In this document: piece after piece, positions 27,582 to 36,123 of the stretch
Layout: the number at the start of each line of letters is the position of its first letter
Position numbering within the stretch: position 1 is the stretch's first letter
Assembly (NCBI GenBank): GCA_031288475.1
Contig: JAITRJ010000034.1
Span: 34,208 to 98,207, forward strand
Length of the DNA stretch: 64,000 nucleotides
Source of the DNA: Helicobacteraceae bacterium
Lineage (GTDB): Bacteria > Campylobacterota > Campylobacteria > Campylobacterales > SZUA-545
Reading direction: 5' to 3'
Notes under the pieces: generated by a model
What the model was told of the DNA's origin: nothing
Database searches by the model: none
Seen by the model: only the letters and a program-made list of their open reading frames with translations
Made by a program: the position numbers and the translations under genes

Positions 27582-27981
27582 TTTGTTTTGCGCCTTTTGG
27601 CTGAATCTTCGGCAGCGTCAGCGTTAAAACGCCGTTTTTATAGGCGGCTTCGATCTTTTCGGGATCGGTGTTGTCGGGCAGGCTGAAGCGCCGCTCAAAC
27701 CGTCCATAGCGGCTTTCAAGGCGGTAAAAGTCTTCCTCCTTCACCTCTTCTTCAAATTTCCTCTCACCGCTTATGGAAAGGATTTTCTCCTTCAGATCTA
27801 CGGTGATCGCGTCCTTATCCACCCCAGGCAGATCGATTTGAATCAGGTACGCGTCGCTGTTTTCACGGGTATTTACCGCGGGACTGAACGACGAGAGATT
27901 GGGAGCGGAATCGCTCCTTTCGCTGAGCGCCTCAATTTGGCGGCGCAGTTCCAAAAACGGATCGAATCTTTGCAGTGTCAT
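27568..27981 (-). CDS. Small heat-shock protein Hsp20/IbpA family
   Basis: A 137-residue alpha-crystallin chaperone that binds unfolding proteins. The ACD begins around AVNTRENSDAYLIQIDLPGV and ends with the strand NGVLTLTLPK, followed by a short C-terminal tail. An I-x-I/V tail motif is suggested by INV. The ATG at 27981 is preceded by AAGGAG at 6-nt spacing. The gene is monocistronic, with a strong sigma70 promoter and a CIRCE operator directly upstream, so HrcA repression and heat induction are expected. Confidence 0.93.
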   Translation of the reverse strand: MTLQRFDPFLELRRQIEALSERSDSAPNLSSFSPAVNTRENSDAYLIQIDLPGVDKDAITVDLKEKILSISGERKFEEEVKEEDFYRLESRYGRFERRFSLPDNTDPEKIEAAYKNGVLTLTLPKIQPKGAKQINVK

Positions 27982-28003
27982 CTGTAACTCCTTATGTCTG
28001 TAT

Positions 28004-28030
28004 TTAGCACTAGATGACTTCAAGTGCTAA
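28004..28030 (-). promoter_or_regulatory. CIRCE operator (HrcA-binding site) of hsp20
   Basis: The inverted repeat TTAGCACTA-N9-AAGTGCTAA differs from the consensus TTAGCACTC-N9-GAGTGCTAA only at the innermost arm base on each side. It lies just downstream of the -10 box and covers the expected transcription start, the classical position for HrcA repression. Confidence 0.9.
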
Positions 28031-28034
28031 ATGA

Positions 28035-28064
28035 AGTATATAACATTGAGCCTATCACTGTCAA
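28035..28064 (-). promoter_or_regulatory. Sigma70 promoter of hsp20
   Basis: Read on the minus strand, TTGACA (28059-28064) and TATACT (28035-28040) are separated by 18 bp. The -35 box is a perfect consensus, unusual among the promoters of this window, and the CIRCE element starts 5 bp downstream. Confidence 0.75.
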
Positions 28065-28104
28065 GTCTTTTGCAAAAAAATTTTCATAGTCTGTCTAAAT
28101 TGCC

Positions 28105-28190
28105 CCTCTCCTCCCCAACAACGTAAGGCGTTAAGCAATTACGCAGGGGGAGTCGGATTGCCACGCACGCCCCCGCAATGACAGCAGGAA
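28105..28190. repeat. Possible dispersed palindromic intergenic element
   Basis: The stretch contains GGGGGAGTCGGATTGCCACGCACGCCCCCGCAATGACAG. Its minus strand begins CTGTCATTGCGGGGGCGTGCG and runs on to GGCAATCC. This TCATTGCG...GGCAATCC arrangement resembles short interspersed palindromes found between genes in many bacteria. No second copy is in the window, so the dispersed nature is unproven. Confidence 0.3.
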
Positions 28191-29000
28191 GCGGCGGCGG
28201 CAAGCTAACGCTGTAAGGTTAGCGTCTGACAAACCGATCAATATGGTCGCGCTCCCGTCGCTCCATTCCAATATAGCCTCCTAATACTCTTTGCCGCCGA
28301 CGACTTTCAGATAAAGAGCGCCAACATTGTCGTGGGAAACCGGCGTTTCAAGCGCCGTTTTATATGAAGTTACCGCGGTTGTAGCTGCAGCGTTTTTGGT
28401 CAGCGTAATTGAGTGCTTGACATAATATTGCGTTCCGAATAAGAACCGAATACGTCGGTAAAATCGGAGTCCGTAGGTGAGCGTGAACCTTCACCGTTTA
28501 TCAACCTAATATCAATATCATAACCTTGGGTAAAACCCTTGCTGCCCGTTAGCGAGACTCAAATGCGCTCCAGACCGAACAGGACAAAGTATTGTCCGCA
28601 AGGAGAAGCAAGATGCTAGTGCATAGCCGCCCCCCCATACCGCTCAATCTGTGTAGGTAAAAGCAGGAACAATCTTGCGCTATCGTGGCATCCGCGCAAT
28701 CCTTGTAATTCGCGTCAAACCATAGTGCCGCGATCAGCGTGGGCAAATTGGGGACACCGAATTGAAACGCGGTTTCCCCCGCGGTTTCCTCACTACGAAA
28801 CATTTTTAATCGCGGGCGGCTACGGGTTTGACGCGGTTCAATGTGAAATACGGGGGTGCATTTTCGATCGGCAAATCGGTATGGATCGCGCTTGGGAAGA
28901 CGGTTGTGCGGTTAGCGCACAAAAAACAGATTTCAAAGATTTTTAAGGTTTTTATCAAGTTCGATCGATCCCTCTTGCACACTCGTCGTCAGATGCATAA
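28191..29000 (-). pseudogene. Decayed coding DNA, unidentified
   Basis: No intact gene covers this stretch. The minus strand carries protein-like pieces in different frames: FGVPNLPTLIAALWFDANYKDC (28680-28780 region), GYDIDIRLINGEGSRSPTDSDF (near 28460-28530), then ALYLKVVGGKEY, a stop, and EAILEWSDGSATILIGLSDANLTA (28210-28310). Stops and frame changes separate them. The plus strand at 28790-28960 also has a protein-like run (HYETFLIAGGYGFDAVQ). I cannot assign a family. It looks like one or more pseudogenes with beta-rich products. Confidence 0.35.
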
Positions 29001-29019
29001 AGCCTCATGGACTAGTTAT

Positions 29020-29511
29020 CTCGCCGCGGCTGACGAAGCAAATTGTGCAACTCGGTATGCATTTTGTTGCGCATTTTCGCAAGCTTACGCGTATTCGGAA
29101 AAACTAAATCCGGCTTTCATACGCAAGGTTGATATTGAAGTTGTCGAGATAGACGACGCCGACGGTTCTGCCGTAGCGGTCGGTTTCGATTGTAACGACG
29201 CGGATATACTCGCCAGCTATTGTCGCGCTCAAAACGCGCCGCGCCGATTCGCCGTATGGCTGCTTCTTTTCGGGCGCGTCAATGCAGTTCAAGCGCGTTC
29301 GTATCGTTTCGCCGCTGTCGGTTTTGAAGTCGATGGTGTCGCCGTCGATAACGCGGCTGGCGACGCCGTATATCAAATCGTCTTGCTTTGGAACGCAGGC
29401 GGCGAGCAGGAACGCGGCGGCGAGAGAGACGGCAAAGGCGAGCACTCTTTTCGATGGTGTCGCCGGCGAAGTCAAACAATATATAAGAGACGAACGCGCA
29501 ACGCTTCGCAT
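29020..29511 (-). pseudogene. Frameshifted thermonuclease (SNase) lipoprotein
   Basis: A staphylococcal-nuclease-like protein with a lipoprotein signal (VSLAAAFLLAAC). The catalytic core has RVIDGDTIDF, RTRLNCIDAPE, SARRVLSATIAG and TDRYGRTVGVVYLDN. After NFNINLAYE the frame runs into a stop at 29104. The expected C-terminus appears in the next frame as MKAGFSFSEYA, a stop, and then ACENAQQNAYRVAQ. One frameshift and one nonsense codon therefore remove the last helix region. The core residues Asp, Arg and Glu are still present, so the loss is probably recent. The start at 29511 is uncertain; a GTG at 29445 is an alternative. Confidence 0.65.
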
Positions 29512-29583
29512 TACTGGCTTGACGCGTAAAGGGGATATTGCGCGTAAAAACGACGCAAGGGGCGCGGAATCGCCGCGTTTTGA

Positions 29584-29613
29584 TTGATGATACGACGGCA
29601 AAACCGATATAAT
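29584..29613 (+). promoter_or_regulatory. Sigma70-type promoter
   Basis: TTGATG at 29584-29589 and TATAAT at 29608-29613 are 18 bp apart. Transcription would start near 29620, ahead of the unknown gene at 29653. Confidence 0.55.
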
Positions 29614-29652
29614 ACGACTTGGCTGGTCTTGCGCAGGCAGAGTAAAAACGGT

Positions 29653-30150
29653 ATGAGGATTGACCGTTTGGATTTACAGAACCGCTATCTTAAAAGAGCG
29701 CGAGCGACGACTAGGTTAAATAAGGAGACAGATGAGCGTGGCCGAACGGTGTTTCAATTTCTAAAAAAATTTTTCGGCAGCGATGAACAGATCGATTTCT
29801 TCGCCAAAGTATACGCGGCGCTGATCGTTTCGGGAGGCATACCGCGCGACGAAATAGATGTAAGAACGCTGAAATTCTGTACCGCTCTCTTTATGGAGAA
29901 GGAAGATCGTGGTTTCTTTTTGGAACGAGCCGTCTATTACGTAGAATTAAACGACAAAAACGAGTTACACATCAATCAGCTGATCAAACGCATTGACGTT
30001 TTAAACCGCCAGAACCCCGAATGGATCAAAAAACTTACCGACGAAGCGATTGAAATATGCCGCTACGAGGATCCAGACGCCTTGCAACTTAGGGTAATCG
30101 ACTATCTCCGGAGCCTTATCGCCGCCGCGAATCAGACATCAGGCGGCTGA
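29653..30150 (+). CDS. Unknown helical protein; start uncertain
   Basis: A 165-residue reading from the ATG at 29653. The well-formed part starts at about VFQFLKKFFGSDEQIDFFAKVYAAL and continues as amphipathic helices to the C-terminus (a loosely TerB-like helical pattern, not enough to name it). The best ribosome site, AAGGAG at 29722-29727, precedes an ATG at 29732 in a different frame. That frame reads MSVAERCFNF and then stops, while the real frame continues LKKFFGSD. An indel at the CTAAAAAAATTTTT tract may therefore have broken the true start. It converges on the Cache gene with a 12-bp overlap. Confidence 0.5.
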   Translation: MRIDRLDLQNRYLKRARATTRLNKETDERGRTVFQFLKKFFGSDEQIDFFAKVYAALIVSGGIPRDEIDVRTLKFCTALFMEKEDRGFFLERAVYYVELNDKNELHINQLIKRIDVLNRQNPEWIKKLTDEAIEICRYEDPDALQLRVIDYLRSLIAAANQTSGG

Positions 30151-31077
30151 ATTTTTCCCGCGCTTTCTTGCTGCTTTTGCCATCAGATGAATAATCACGA
30201 AAGCAATAAACATCCCCAATCCAGCGAGCGCCATCGCCGCGCCGTAAACATAGTAGGTTTTCGCAAAGCCGCCATAAGGCGCGGAGATGCCAAGAATCCA
30301 GCCTAAGCTGTTTGGTACCGGGGTAAAAAAAGCCACCATCTTCACCCCATCCGGGTCGTAATACACCACATTGCCGGCACGGTGCTCAACAATCCAATCG
30401 GCGTTTTCTCGAAGCCCCTTATAATTGTACTCGTCGCTCTGCCGCAAGGTAAGCCTCATGAGATGTTTGGTATCGTGCGAGTGGGCGAACATTCTGCCCG
30501 TCCGATCAAGCAGCCACATTCTGCTGCCTTCGGAGAAATGGAACTTCCTTATATTTTCGCCCAGCGAAGCGGTGCTTATTGAAACATATAGCGCGCCCTT
30601 GACGTCGTTATTCATATCTTTAACGGCGCGGACAATCCCTATCACCAGATTGTCGGAGAATTGCGGCGTATAGGGGTTCGTAATCATCTGCTCAACAATC
30701 TGATCTGCAACGATCACCTTGTAATAAATACGATCGGCAAGCGGCTGGACGGATCCGTCATGATAGTATCCGATGCCCTTGCTGTTTACGAAAATCAGCC
30801 GTTCTATATCGGGCAGGTTGATTCTGTCGTAAATTTGCAGAAATTCTGCGATCTCCGTATCGTTACCCTTTCGCATAATGGGGAAATCGGCGATGGAAGA
30901 GAGCAGCATCTGATAACTATCCAGCCAGTGGCGCATCTCGTCTCCTTTTGCCTCTAAAGCGTACTGCGCATACTCAAACTGCCTTTCAATAGAGTAAAAC
31001 GCCATGGCAAACGCGGCGGCGAGCAGAACAAGAAGCGTGGCAAACACACGGAAAAGAAACGTCGAAGAGTCGATCAT
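30139..31077 (-). CDS. Cache-domain membrane protein without output domain
   Basis: The 312-residue protein has two membrane helices (RVFATLLVLLAAAFAMAFY near residue 10 and YVYGAAMALAGLGMFIAFVIIHLM near 280). Between them is a ~230-residue periplasmic dCache-like domain (IERLIFVNSKGIGYYHDGS, ADRIYYKVIV, GALYVSISTASLG, WLLDRTGRMFAHS). Cache domains bind small ligands in chemoreceptors and kinases, but no signalling domain follows the second helix. It may work with a separate kinase or be a truncated receptor. It is coupled to the amidotransferase gene by a 4-bp overlap. Confidence 0.75.
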   Translation of the reverse strand: MIDSSTFLFRVFATLLVLLAAAFAMAFYSIERQFEYAQYALEAKGDEMRHWLDSYQMLLSSIADFPIMRKGNDTEIAEFLQIYDRINLPDIERLIFVNSKGIGYYHDGSVQPLADRIYYKVIVADQIVEQMITNPYTPQFSDNLVIGIVRAVKDMNNDVKGALYVSISTASLGENIRKFHFSEGSRMWLLDRTGRMFAHSHDTKHLMRLTLRQSDEYNYKGLRENADWIVEHRAGNVVYYDPDGVKMVAFFTPVPNSLGWILGISAPYGGFAKTYYVYGAAMALAGLGMFIAFVIIHLMAKAARKRGKNSAA

Positions 31078-31760
31078 TCTAACCTTTCAATCAAGGCGTT
31101 TATGACGCGGAGCATTATCGATCGTAACCGCTGATAGTAGCGACTGGGCGCGTTTTGAATTTGCTTTCTTGTGAAAATGAATTGCCCGCCGGTCAGTTCG
31201 TCCCCGCAGTTTTCTGACAGCAAATTCGCGGTTTTTTCGGTGGTTTCAAGATGAAACTGTAAGGCAAGCACGCGGTTGCCGTAGAGGAACGCCTGATGTT
31301 GACAGGCGGCGCTTGAGGCAAGCAACAGCGCGCCTTCCGGCAGATCAAAAGTTTCGCCGTGCCAGTGAAAAGCGAGGAACTTTTGTGGAATAAACTTGTT
31401 TCTGGTCGCGCTTGTTACCTCGTGCCAGCCGATTTCTTTGTCTTTGTTTTTATAGATCTTCGCGCCGAGAATATTGGCGATAAGCTGTGCTCCAAGGCAA
31501 ATGCCCAGTATGATCTTGCCGCGATCAATCATCATTTTAATAAACCGTTTCTCCTCTTTAAGCCACACGAATTCGTCTTCGTCGTTTACGCTCATAAAGC
31601 CGCCCATTATAATTAGAAAGTCAATCGATTCGTAATCGTCAGGCAGTCTTTCGTTAAGATCGAAGCTGGTAGAGGTAATCGCAAATCCTTTCCTGCGGAG
31701 TATCTGCGAGATCGTACCAGAATCTTCAAACCAGATGTGCCGCAAAATGTGCGCCCTCAC
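31074..31760 (-). CDS. Class I glutamine amidotransferase-like protein
   Basis: A 228-residue stand-alone GATase of the GMP-synthase-like type. The nucleophile motif is ILGICLGAQLIANILGA, with the Cys in GICLG, and the His/Glu pair is in LALQFHLETT. The segment AFHWHGETFDLPEGA is usual for this group. Its acceptor is unknown; similar proteins act on glutamate derivatives or as detoxifying hydrolases. It overlaps ubiD by 4 bp and the Cache gene by 4 bp, so it is part of the ribF-ubiD run. Confidence 0.85.
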   Translation of the reverse strand: MRAHILRHIWFEDSGTISQILRRKGFAITSTSFDLNERLPDDYESIDFLIIMGGFMSVNDEDEFVWLKEEKRFIKMMIDRGKIILGICLGAQLIANILGAKIYKNKDKEIGWHEVTSATRNKFIPQKFLAFHWHGETFDLPEGALLLASSAACQHQAFLYGNRVLALQFHLETTEKTANLLSENCGDELTGGQFIFTRKQIQNAPSRYYQRLRSIMLRVINALIERLE

Positions 31761-33565
31761 ATCTGATACCTTTTTATAAATTCATCGTCAAACTCCCAAA
31801 GCCCTTTCTGTTTGAGAGTCGCTATGACTCCTGTAGTACAGTTTGTGTCTTCTGGCCATTTGCGGTTGTAGCCGTCAATCGAGGATTTCGCAGTCGCATC
31901 CAATAACGTAAAGGCGGAGACGTACAAATCGCGGAGAACATCGATATTATTGCATATTCGCCACAGCGACATATATGGATTATTAACATCGTTATAAAGC
32001 GTGTCTAACACGCAGACTATGGCCAGATATTCTGCGACCGGCTGCAACTTTTCAAAGAGAGTTTTTACACCCTCTTTTTTCTCTATCTGCAGGATGGTTA
32101 TTGGATTTGCCGTGTCGGTCATGTACTGTTTCAGCGCCACCGCTTCCGGCGCGATGCTTTTAATTTTGGTAAACAGTTCGCCATCATCTATGGACACGCA
32201 TCTTTTTTCGCGCTTTCCGGCGGTGAGATCAACTCCCAGCTTGCCCCCCTGAAGCGGTCGGTCGGAGGAGTGATCGAGCGCGTCAAGAATCCCTTGCGAA
32301 ATCAGGCAGCAATCGATCGAAAAGCGGTCGCAGCAGTAACGCGCAATCGCTTCGTCGTCATTCAGATCGGGAGCATCGGAGGATAGAAAAAACGCATGCT
32401 TGACAAAGCTCATCTGCCCTATTCCCCAGAAGGCGTGCATAGCCTGGAGCGCCTCCGCGGGAAAGCGGACGCCGATCTTCGCCAGAAGCAAGTTGTGAAA
32501 CACGCCGTTTTCGGGCATTCTGTAGTCGATCAAACTTGGAACAGTGCTTTGCAAAAGCGGCAAAAAGACGCGTTCCGTCGCCAGCCCAAGGTACTTATCC
32601 TCAATTGGCGGCTTTCCTACGACGGTTGCGGAAAAAATCGGCTCCCTGCTAGTTGTGATCGCCGTAACGGTCATAAAAGGATAGGGTTCTTTAGGCGTAT
32701 AGCAACCAGTGTGATCGCCAAATTTCCCTTCCTCCTTCCGCTCCTTTGGATTTTCGACCCAGCCCTCTATTACAATGTCTGCGTCGTCCGGAACAAAAAT
32801 ATCGTTTGTTCTGCACCGGATCAGATCCGTTCGCTTTCTGCGGATGAAACCGTATAGAAGCAACTCGAAAATTCCTTTAGGGAGCGGCGCAGTGGCGCAC
32901 CATGAGTAGAGCGGATCGCCGCCTATCGCCACGCTGACTGGCATAGGTATTCCTCTCTTTTCGTACTCGTCGAAAAAAGAGCTCGAATCCTTATGTATCT
33001 GCCAGTGCAGCCCAAGTTTATTTTTGTCGTATACCTGAAGTCTGTACATGCCAACGTTGTGTTTTGTTCCATCTAGGCTTTGAGTATATACCTGACCCAT
33101 CGTTATGAACTTGCCGCCATCGTTTTCCCACGTTTTTAATACAGGGAGCATACCGAGATCGACATCGCCGCCGCTGTATACCTTCGCCTGACACAATCCG
33201 CGCTTATAAAACCTTCTCGGAAAGATATATCTGAGTTTTAACAGCTTGAACAGTTTCAGCATTCTGCCAAAGACCGTTTTAGGAATTTCCGGCCTTACGA
33301 TAGCGCTCACCTCTTTTGCGATCTTATTGATATCTGCCCCAAATATCATTTCCATCCGTTTTTTTGAACCGAACAGATTCATCAGGACAGGCATATCAAA
33401 AAGTTTGCTGTTTTCCATCGGAGAGGTAAACAGAAGCGCCTGAGAGCTGTCGCATTTTTTTGCTTCTGCATAAGCAATATGAGCCATCTCCAGATTAACA
33501 TCTACGCATTGTTCGATCACTCTCAGCTCACCCGCTCTCTTGAGTCTTTCAATCCAAATATTCAT
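31757..33565 (-). CDS. UbiD-family decarboxylase (menaquinone-type)
   Basis: UbiD enzymes decarboxylate aromatic or unsaturated acids using prenylated FMN. The 602-residue protein begins WIERLKRAGELRVIEQCVD and carries GKFGDHTGCYTP, EDKYLGLATERVFLPLLQ and LLAKIGVRFPAEALQAM, typical of the long menaquinone-biosynthesis branch found in futalosine-pathway bacteria. The start is the second of two adjacent ATGs, because AAGGAGG is better spaced to it. It overlaps ribF by 17 bp. Adjacency to the flavin gene ribF fits its need for a modified flavin. UbiX is not in the window. Confidence 0.85.
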   Translation of the reverse strand: MNIWIERLKRAGELRVIEQCVDVNLEMAHIAYAEAKKCDSSQALLFTSPMENSKLFDMPVLMNLFGSKKRMEMIFGADINKIAKEVSAIVRPEIPKTVFGRMLKLFKLLKLRYIFPRRFYKRGLCQAKVYSGGDVDLGMLPVLKTWENDGGKFITMGQVYTQSLDGTKHNVGMYRLQVYDKNKLGLHWQIHKDSSSFFDEYEKRGIPMPVSVAIGGDPLYSWCATAPLPKGIFELLLYGFIRRKRTDLIRCRTNDIFVPDDADIVIEGWVENPKERKEEGKFGDHTGCYTPKEPYPFMTVTAITTSREPIFSATVVGKPPIEDKYLGLATERVFLPLLQSTVPSLIDYRMPENGVFHNLLLAKIGVRFPAEALQAMHAFWGIGQMSFVKHAFFLSSDAPDLNDDEAIARYCCDRFSIDCCLISQGILDALDHSSDRPLQGGKLGVDLTAGKREKRCVSIDDGELFTKIKSIAPEAVALKQYMTDTANPITILQIEKKEGVKTLFEKLQPVAEYLAIVCVLDTLYNDVNNPYMSLWRICNNIDVLRDLYVSAFTLLDATAKSSIDGYNRKWPEDTNCTTGVIATLKQKGLWEFDDEFIKRYQM

Positions 33566-34391
33566 CATACCTCCTTAAAATGCGCTCGGCGTCTTCTATA
33601 TCGCGAGCGATTCGATATTTGAGTAGCGAAAGATCGTTGAACTTCCTATTGTTTCTTACACGATCTATAAACCATATAATCGCCTTTTTGCAATCCGCGA
33701 AATCAACGTTGCTTTTTTTATCTATTATATGCGTTTCGATCGAAAACGCGCCGTCCGTACTTAACCGTTCGCCGATAAACGAAACTGACGGATACATAGT
33801 GCCGCCGATCTCTGTTTTTGTGGCGTAAACTCCATCTTTTGGCACCACGAACTGTCTTACGTTAAGGTTGATCGTTGGGAAAAGCTCGCGAGCGCCCACT
33901 CCCTGCCCCCTTACAATATTGCCTTCAATCAAGTGCGCCCTGCCCAGAAGCCGCGCCGCGCGCGCGACATCGCCCTCTATAATAAGGCTTCTGATCCACG
34001 TTGCGTGAATGGCGGTTTTTTCAAAGCTCACCTCCGGGATAATTACCGTCTCCCCTTTAAAAAGCTTTCGCAAATCTTCTGCCCCCGCCGCACGATCTTT
34101 ACCAAATTTAAAATCGTAGCCGACCACGACGTTCCTGAGGTTAGGAAACTCCCTTTGAAGGCGATCGATAAACTGTTCTGGAGAATCTCCCCTAACCAAT
34201 TCAAGAGAGCAGATAAAGATCGGGTGTTTGCTGAAGCGCTCTCTGAAGCAGCCTGGCGTAAGGCAGACGCGGTTGTGCTCTATCACCAGAAGCGCGCCTT
34301 TTTTGCCAAGTCGATCCATCAGGGCGCGGTGCCCAAGGTGCAACCCGTCGAAACCGCCCAATGCAAGCGCCTCAATGTTACTTTTTTCCAT
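33549..34391 (-). CDS. ribF: Bifunctional riboflavin kinase / FAD synthetase
   Basis: RibF phosphorylates riboflavin to FMN and adenylates it to FAD. The 280-residue product shows the nucleotidyltransferase HxGH motif in GGFDGLHLGHRALMDRL. The mid-region has VVVGYDFKFGKDRAG-like VGYDFKFGKDRAAG and ATWIRSLIIEGDV. The kinase half has GVGARELFPTINL, GVYATKTEIGG and FIIDKK-type strands. The ATG at 34391 begins EKSNIEALALGGFDG, the expected N-terminus. It heads the run ribF-ubiD-amidotransferase-Cache. Confidence 0.9.
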   Translation of the reverse strand: MEKSNIEALALGGFDGLHLGHRALMDRLGKKGALLVIEHNRVCLTPGCFRERFSKHPIFICSLELVRGDSPEQFIDRLQREFPNLRNVVVGYDFKFGKDRAAGAEDLRKLFKGETVIIPEVSFEKTAIHATWIRSLIIEGDVARAARLLGRAHLIEGNIVRGQGVGARELFPTINLNVRQFVVPKDGVYATKTEIGGTMYPSVSFIGERLSTDGAFSIETHIIDKKSNVDFADCKKAIIWFIDRVRNNRKFNDLSLLKYRIARDIEDAERILRRYDEYLD

Positions 34392-34509
34392 AAGAGAGCA
34401 GTTGTTCAAAATTTCCTCATTCGCGGGTTTAATCTTACATTTCCGCCACAAAAAAGCCTTTGGTTTGCTATTATTACGAAAGGTAGCTACAGATAAGGAA
34501 AGAGCGCAG

Positions 34510-35100
34510 ATGAAAAATATGATAATTTTAGTCGTTGCGCTGATCAGCCTTGCTCGTGGCGCAACGGACGCGGAAGAAATGAACAAAGCCTGCGACACCG
34601 GAAATTACAAGGCATGCGTGGAACTGGGACAGATGTACCGAACTGGCAAGGGCGTTATGATGAACTACGCGAAGGCGGCGGATCTGCTGCTCAAGGCGTG
34701 CGGCGGAAATCACCCCGAAGGGTGCGCGCGGCTGGGCGAGATGTACGCGCTGGGACAGGGTGTACGAACTGAACACGCGACAACGGAGCAGCTTTTTTTA
34801 CAGAGCTGCGAGGGCGGCTTTTTTGAAGGGTGCACCAAACTTGCCGAAATATATATGCTTGGACGCGGCGTACCGCAGGATATCCCAAAAGCACTGGAAC
34901 TTTATGAAAAAGCGTGCGATGGCAAAGACCCCGCCGGTTGCGGAAAGCTCGCCGGGATGTATCACTACGGGCGCGGCGTGGATCAGGATACCGCGAAGGC
35001 GCTGGAACTTTATGAAAAAGCCTGTACTCTGAAAGACTCGCAATCCTGTTTCAACTTTAAACGCCTTAAACCAAAAGATGAGAACGAAACTAGCGAGTGA
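34510..35100 (+). CDS. Cysteine-rich Sel1-repeat (Hcp-like) secreted protein
   Basis: The 196-residue protein has a signal peptide (MKNMIILVVALISLARG) and five Sel1-like repeats of 36 residues. Each carries a C-x7-C pair (for example CDTGNYKAC and CGGNHPEGC), the disulfide-linked arrangement of Helicobacter cysteine-rich proteins. Each repeat also has the G-x-Y/GVxxDxxKA core. Such proteins are periplasmic or secreted and probably bind partner proteins. The start at 34510 is chosen over a longer reading that has no signal peptide and overlaps ribF. It overlaps the next gene by 23 bp. Confidence 0.85.
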   Translation: MKNMIILVVALISLARGATDAEEMNKACDTGNYKACVELGQMYRTGKGVMMNYAKAADLLLKACGGNHPEGCARLGEMYALGQGVRTEHATTEQLFLQSCEGGFFEGCTKLAEIYMLGRGVPQDIPKALELYEKACDGKDPAGCGKLAGMYHYGRGVDQDTAKALELYEKACTLKDSQSCFNFKRLKPKDENETSE

Positions 35101-35707
35101 TTCACTGCCGGGCGGAATCGCTCTCATATTTTCCAGCCGTGCAAAAAGACTTAAAATTACGGTTGATTTGATGATGGAAGTTACCCTTACGGTTCCAAGC
35201 CGTTGCCCGCGCGAAAAGGCGGCGGCGTTTGCCGCGGAACATTCAACATGGATCGAATCTCGCCGCGAAAAACAGCGGGAGAGGCTAAGGCAGATCGAGG
35301 ATCAATACAAGGCGCACGATAAAAAATCGCCGTTTCTCGGCGAATGGATTGCCATAGAGGGGGCGAGCGAGCCGTTTTACCGCACAAGGGCGAAGGACTT
35401 TTTCACCGCCGAATGCGCGGCGCTGGCAAAGAGATTCGACAGGGTGTTTAGAACCATCTCAATCCGCGATCAAATCAGCCGCTACGGAAGCTGTTCGGCA
35501 AAAGGGGCGCTGAGCTTCAGTTTCCGCATTATGAAAGCGCCTCTTTTCGCGGCGCGCTACCTTGCCGCGCACGAGTGCGCCCATCTGGTTCACCTCAACC
35601 ACTCCGCCGCGTTCTGGAGCTGCGTGGAAAGCGTCTGCGCGGAATATCGATCTGCCGATCGCTGGATCAGGCAGAATTCTGCCTTTCTTCGATTTGATCC
35701 TCAATGA
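35078..35707 (+). CDS. YgjP-like (M48-type) metal-dependent hydrolase
   Basis: A 209-residue protein of the YgjP/DUF45 group. The metal site is visible as AAHECAHLVHLNHSAAFW (HExxH-like HECAH with the downstream His in NHS). The usual preceding landmarks SRYGSCSAKGALSFSFRIMKAP are present. These are soluble zinc-peptidase-fold proteins, of which several are linked to type I restriction or other defence islands, but no such context is seen here. It overlaps the Sel1 gene and the next gene. Confidence 0.82.
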   Translation: MRTKLASDSLPGGIALIFSSRAKRLKITVDLMMEVTLTVPSRCPREKAAAFAAEHSTWIESRREKQRERLRQIEDQYKAHDKKSPFLGEWIAIEGASEPFYRTRAKDFFTAECAALAKRFDRVFRTISIRDQISRYGSCSAKGALSFSFRIMKAPLFAARYLAAHECAHLVHLNHSAAFWSCVESVCAEYRSADRWIRQNSAFLRFDPQ

Positions 35708-36072
35708 TCGAAATTCATTTCTTTGCCACGATTTTTTTCGGAGGCTTTATTTTCACGGATCGCGCTTTTCTGCGCCGGTCTTTTGGTAAAGAGAAACTAG
35801 AACCGCTTTACAATCGCGCGCTTATACCGCTTGCCTTTGCCGCCGCCCTATTGCTTTTCAGCGGCGCTATGATGATGAGGAACGAGTTATCTTACTACGT
35901 AAAAGCCGCGCTTGGAAGCGCCACAATCGCAATGTTTTTTCTCTGCGGTCTGTTAAAGGATCGCCTGCCTAAAAAAGTTCGTTTTTTTTATCGACTGACG
36001 GTGCTTCTGCTGCTTCTTGCGACGATCATATACGGGCGCTTATTTAATCGCTTGTATAATCCGTTTTCCTAA
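35704..36072 (+). CDS. Small integral membrane protein, unknown
   Basis: A 122-residue hydrophobic protein with four likely membrane segments (FFATIFFGGFIF, IPLAFAAALLLFSGAMM, AALGSATIAMFFLCGLL and LTVLLLLLATIIYGRLF). This resembles small CopD/DUF-type membrane proteins of Campylobacterota, but no residue signature is decisive. It overlaps the YgjP-like gene by 4 bp, so the two are probably co-translated. Confidence 0.65.
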   Translation: MIEIHFFATIFFGGFIFTDRAFLRRSFGKEKLEPLYNRALIPLAFAAALLLFSGAMMMRNELSYYVKAALGSATIAMFFLCGLLKDRLPKKVRFFYRLTVLLLLLATIIYGRLFNRLYNPFS

Positions 36073-36123
36073 AAACGGGGGCGAAGATATCGCGCGTTTT
36101 GTTTTTTTACGAAAGGGCAGCGG

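Noticed and set aside
28828-29529. 233-codon plus-strand frame over the nuclease pseudogene
   Set aside because: Most of it is antisense to recognisable nuclease motifs. A short plus-strand piece near 28800 remains unexplained and is mentioned with the decayed region.
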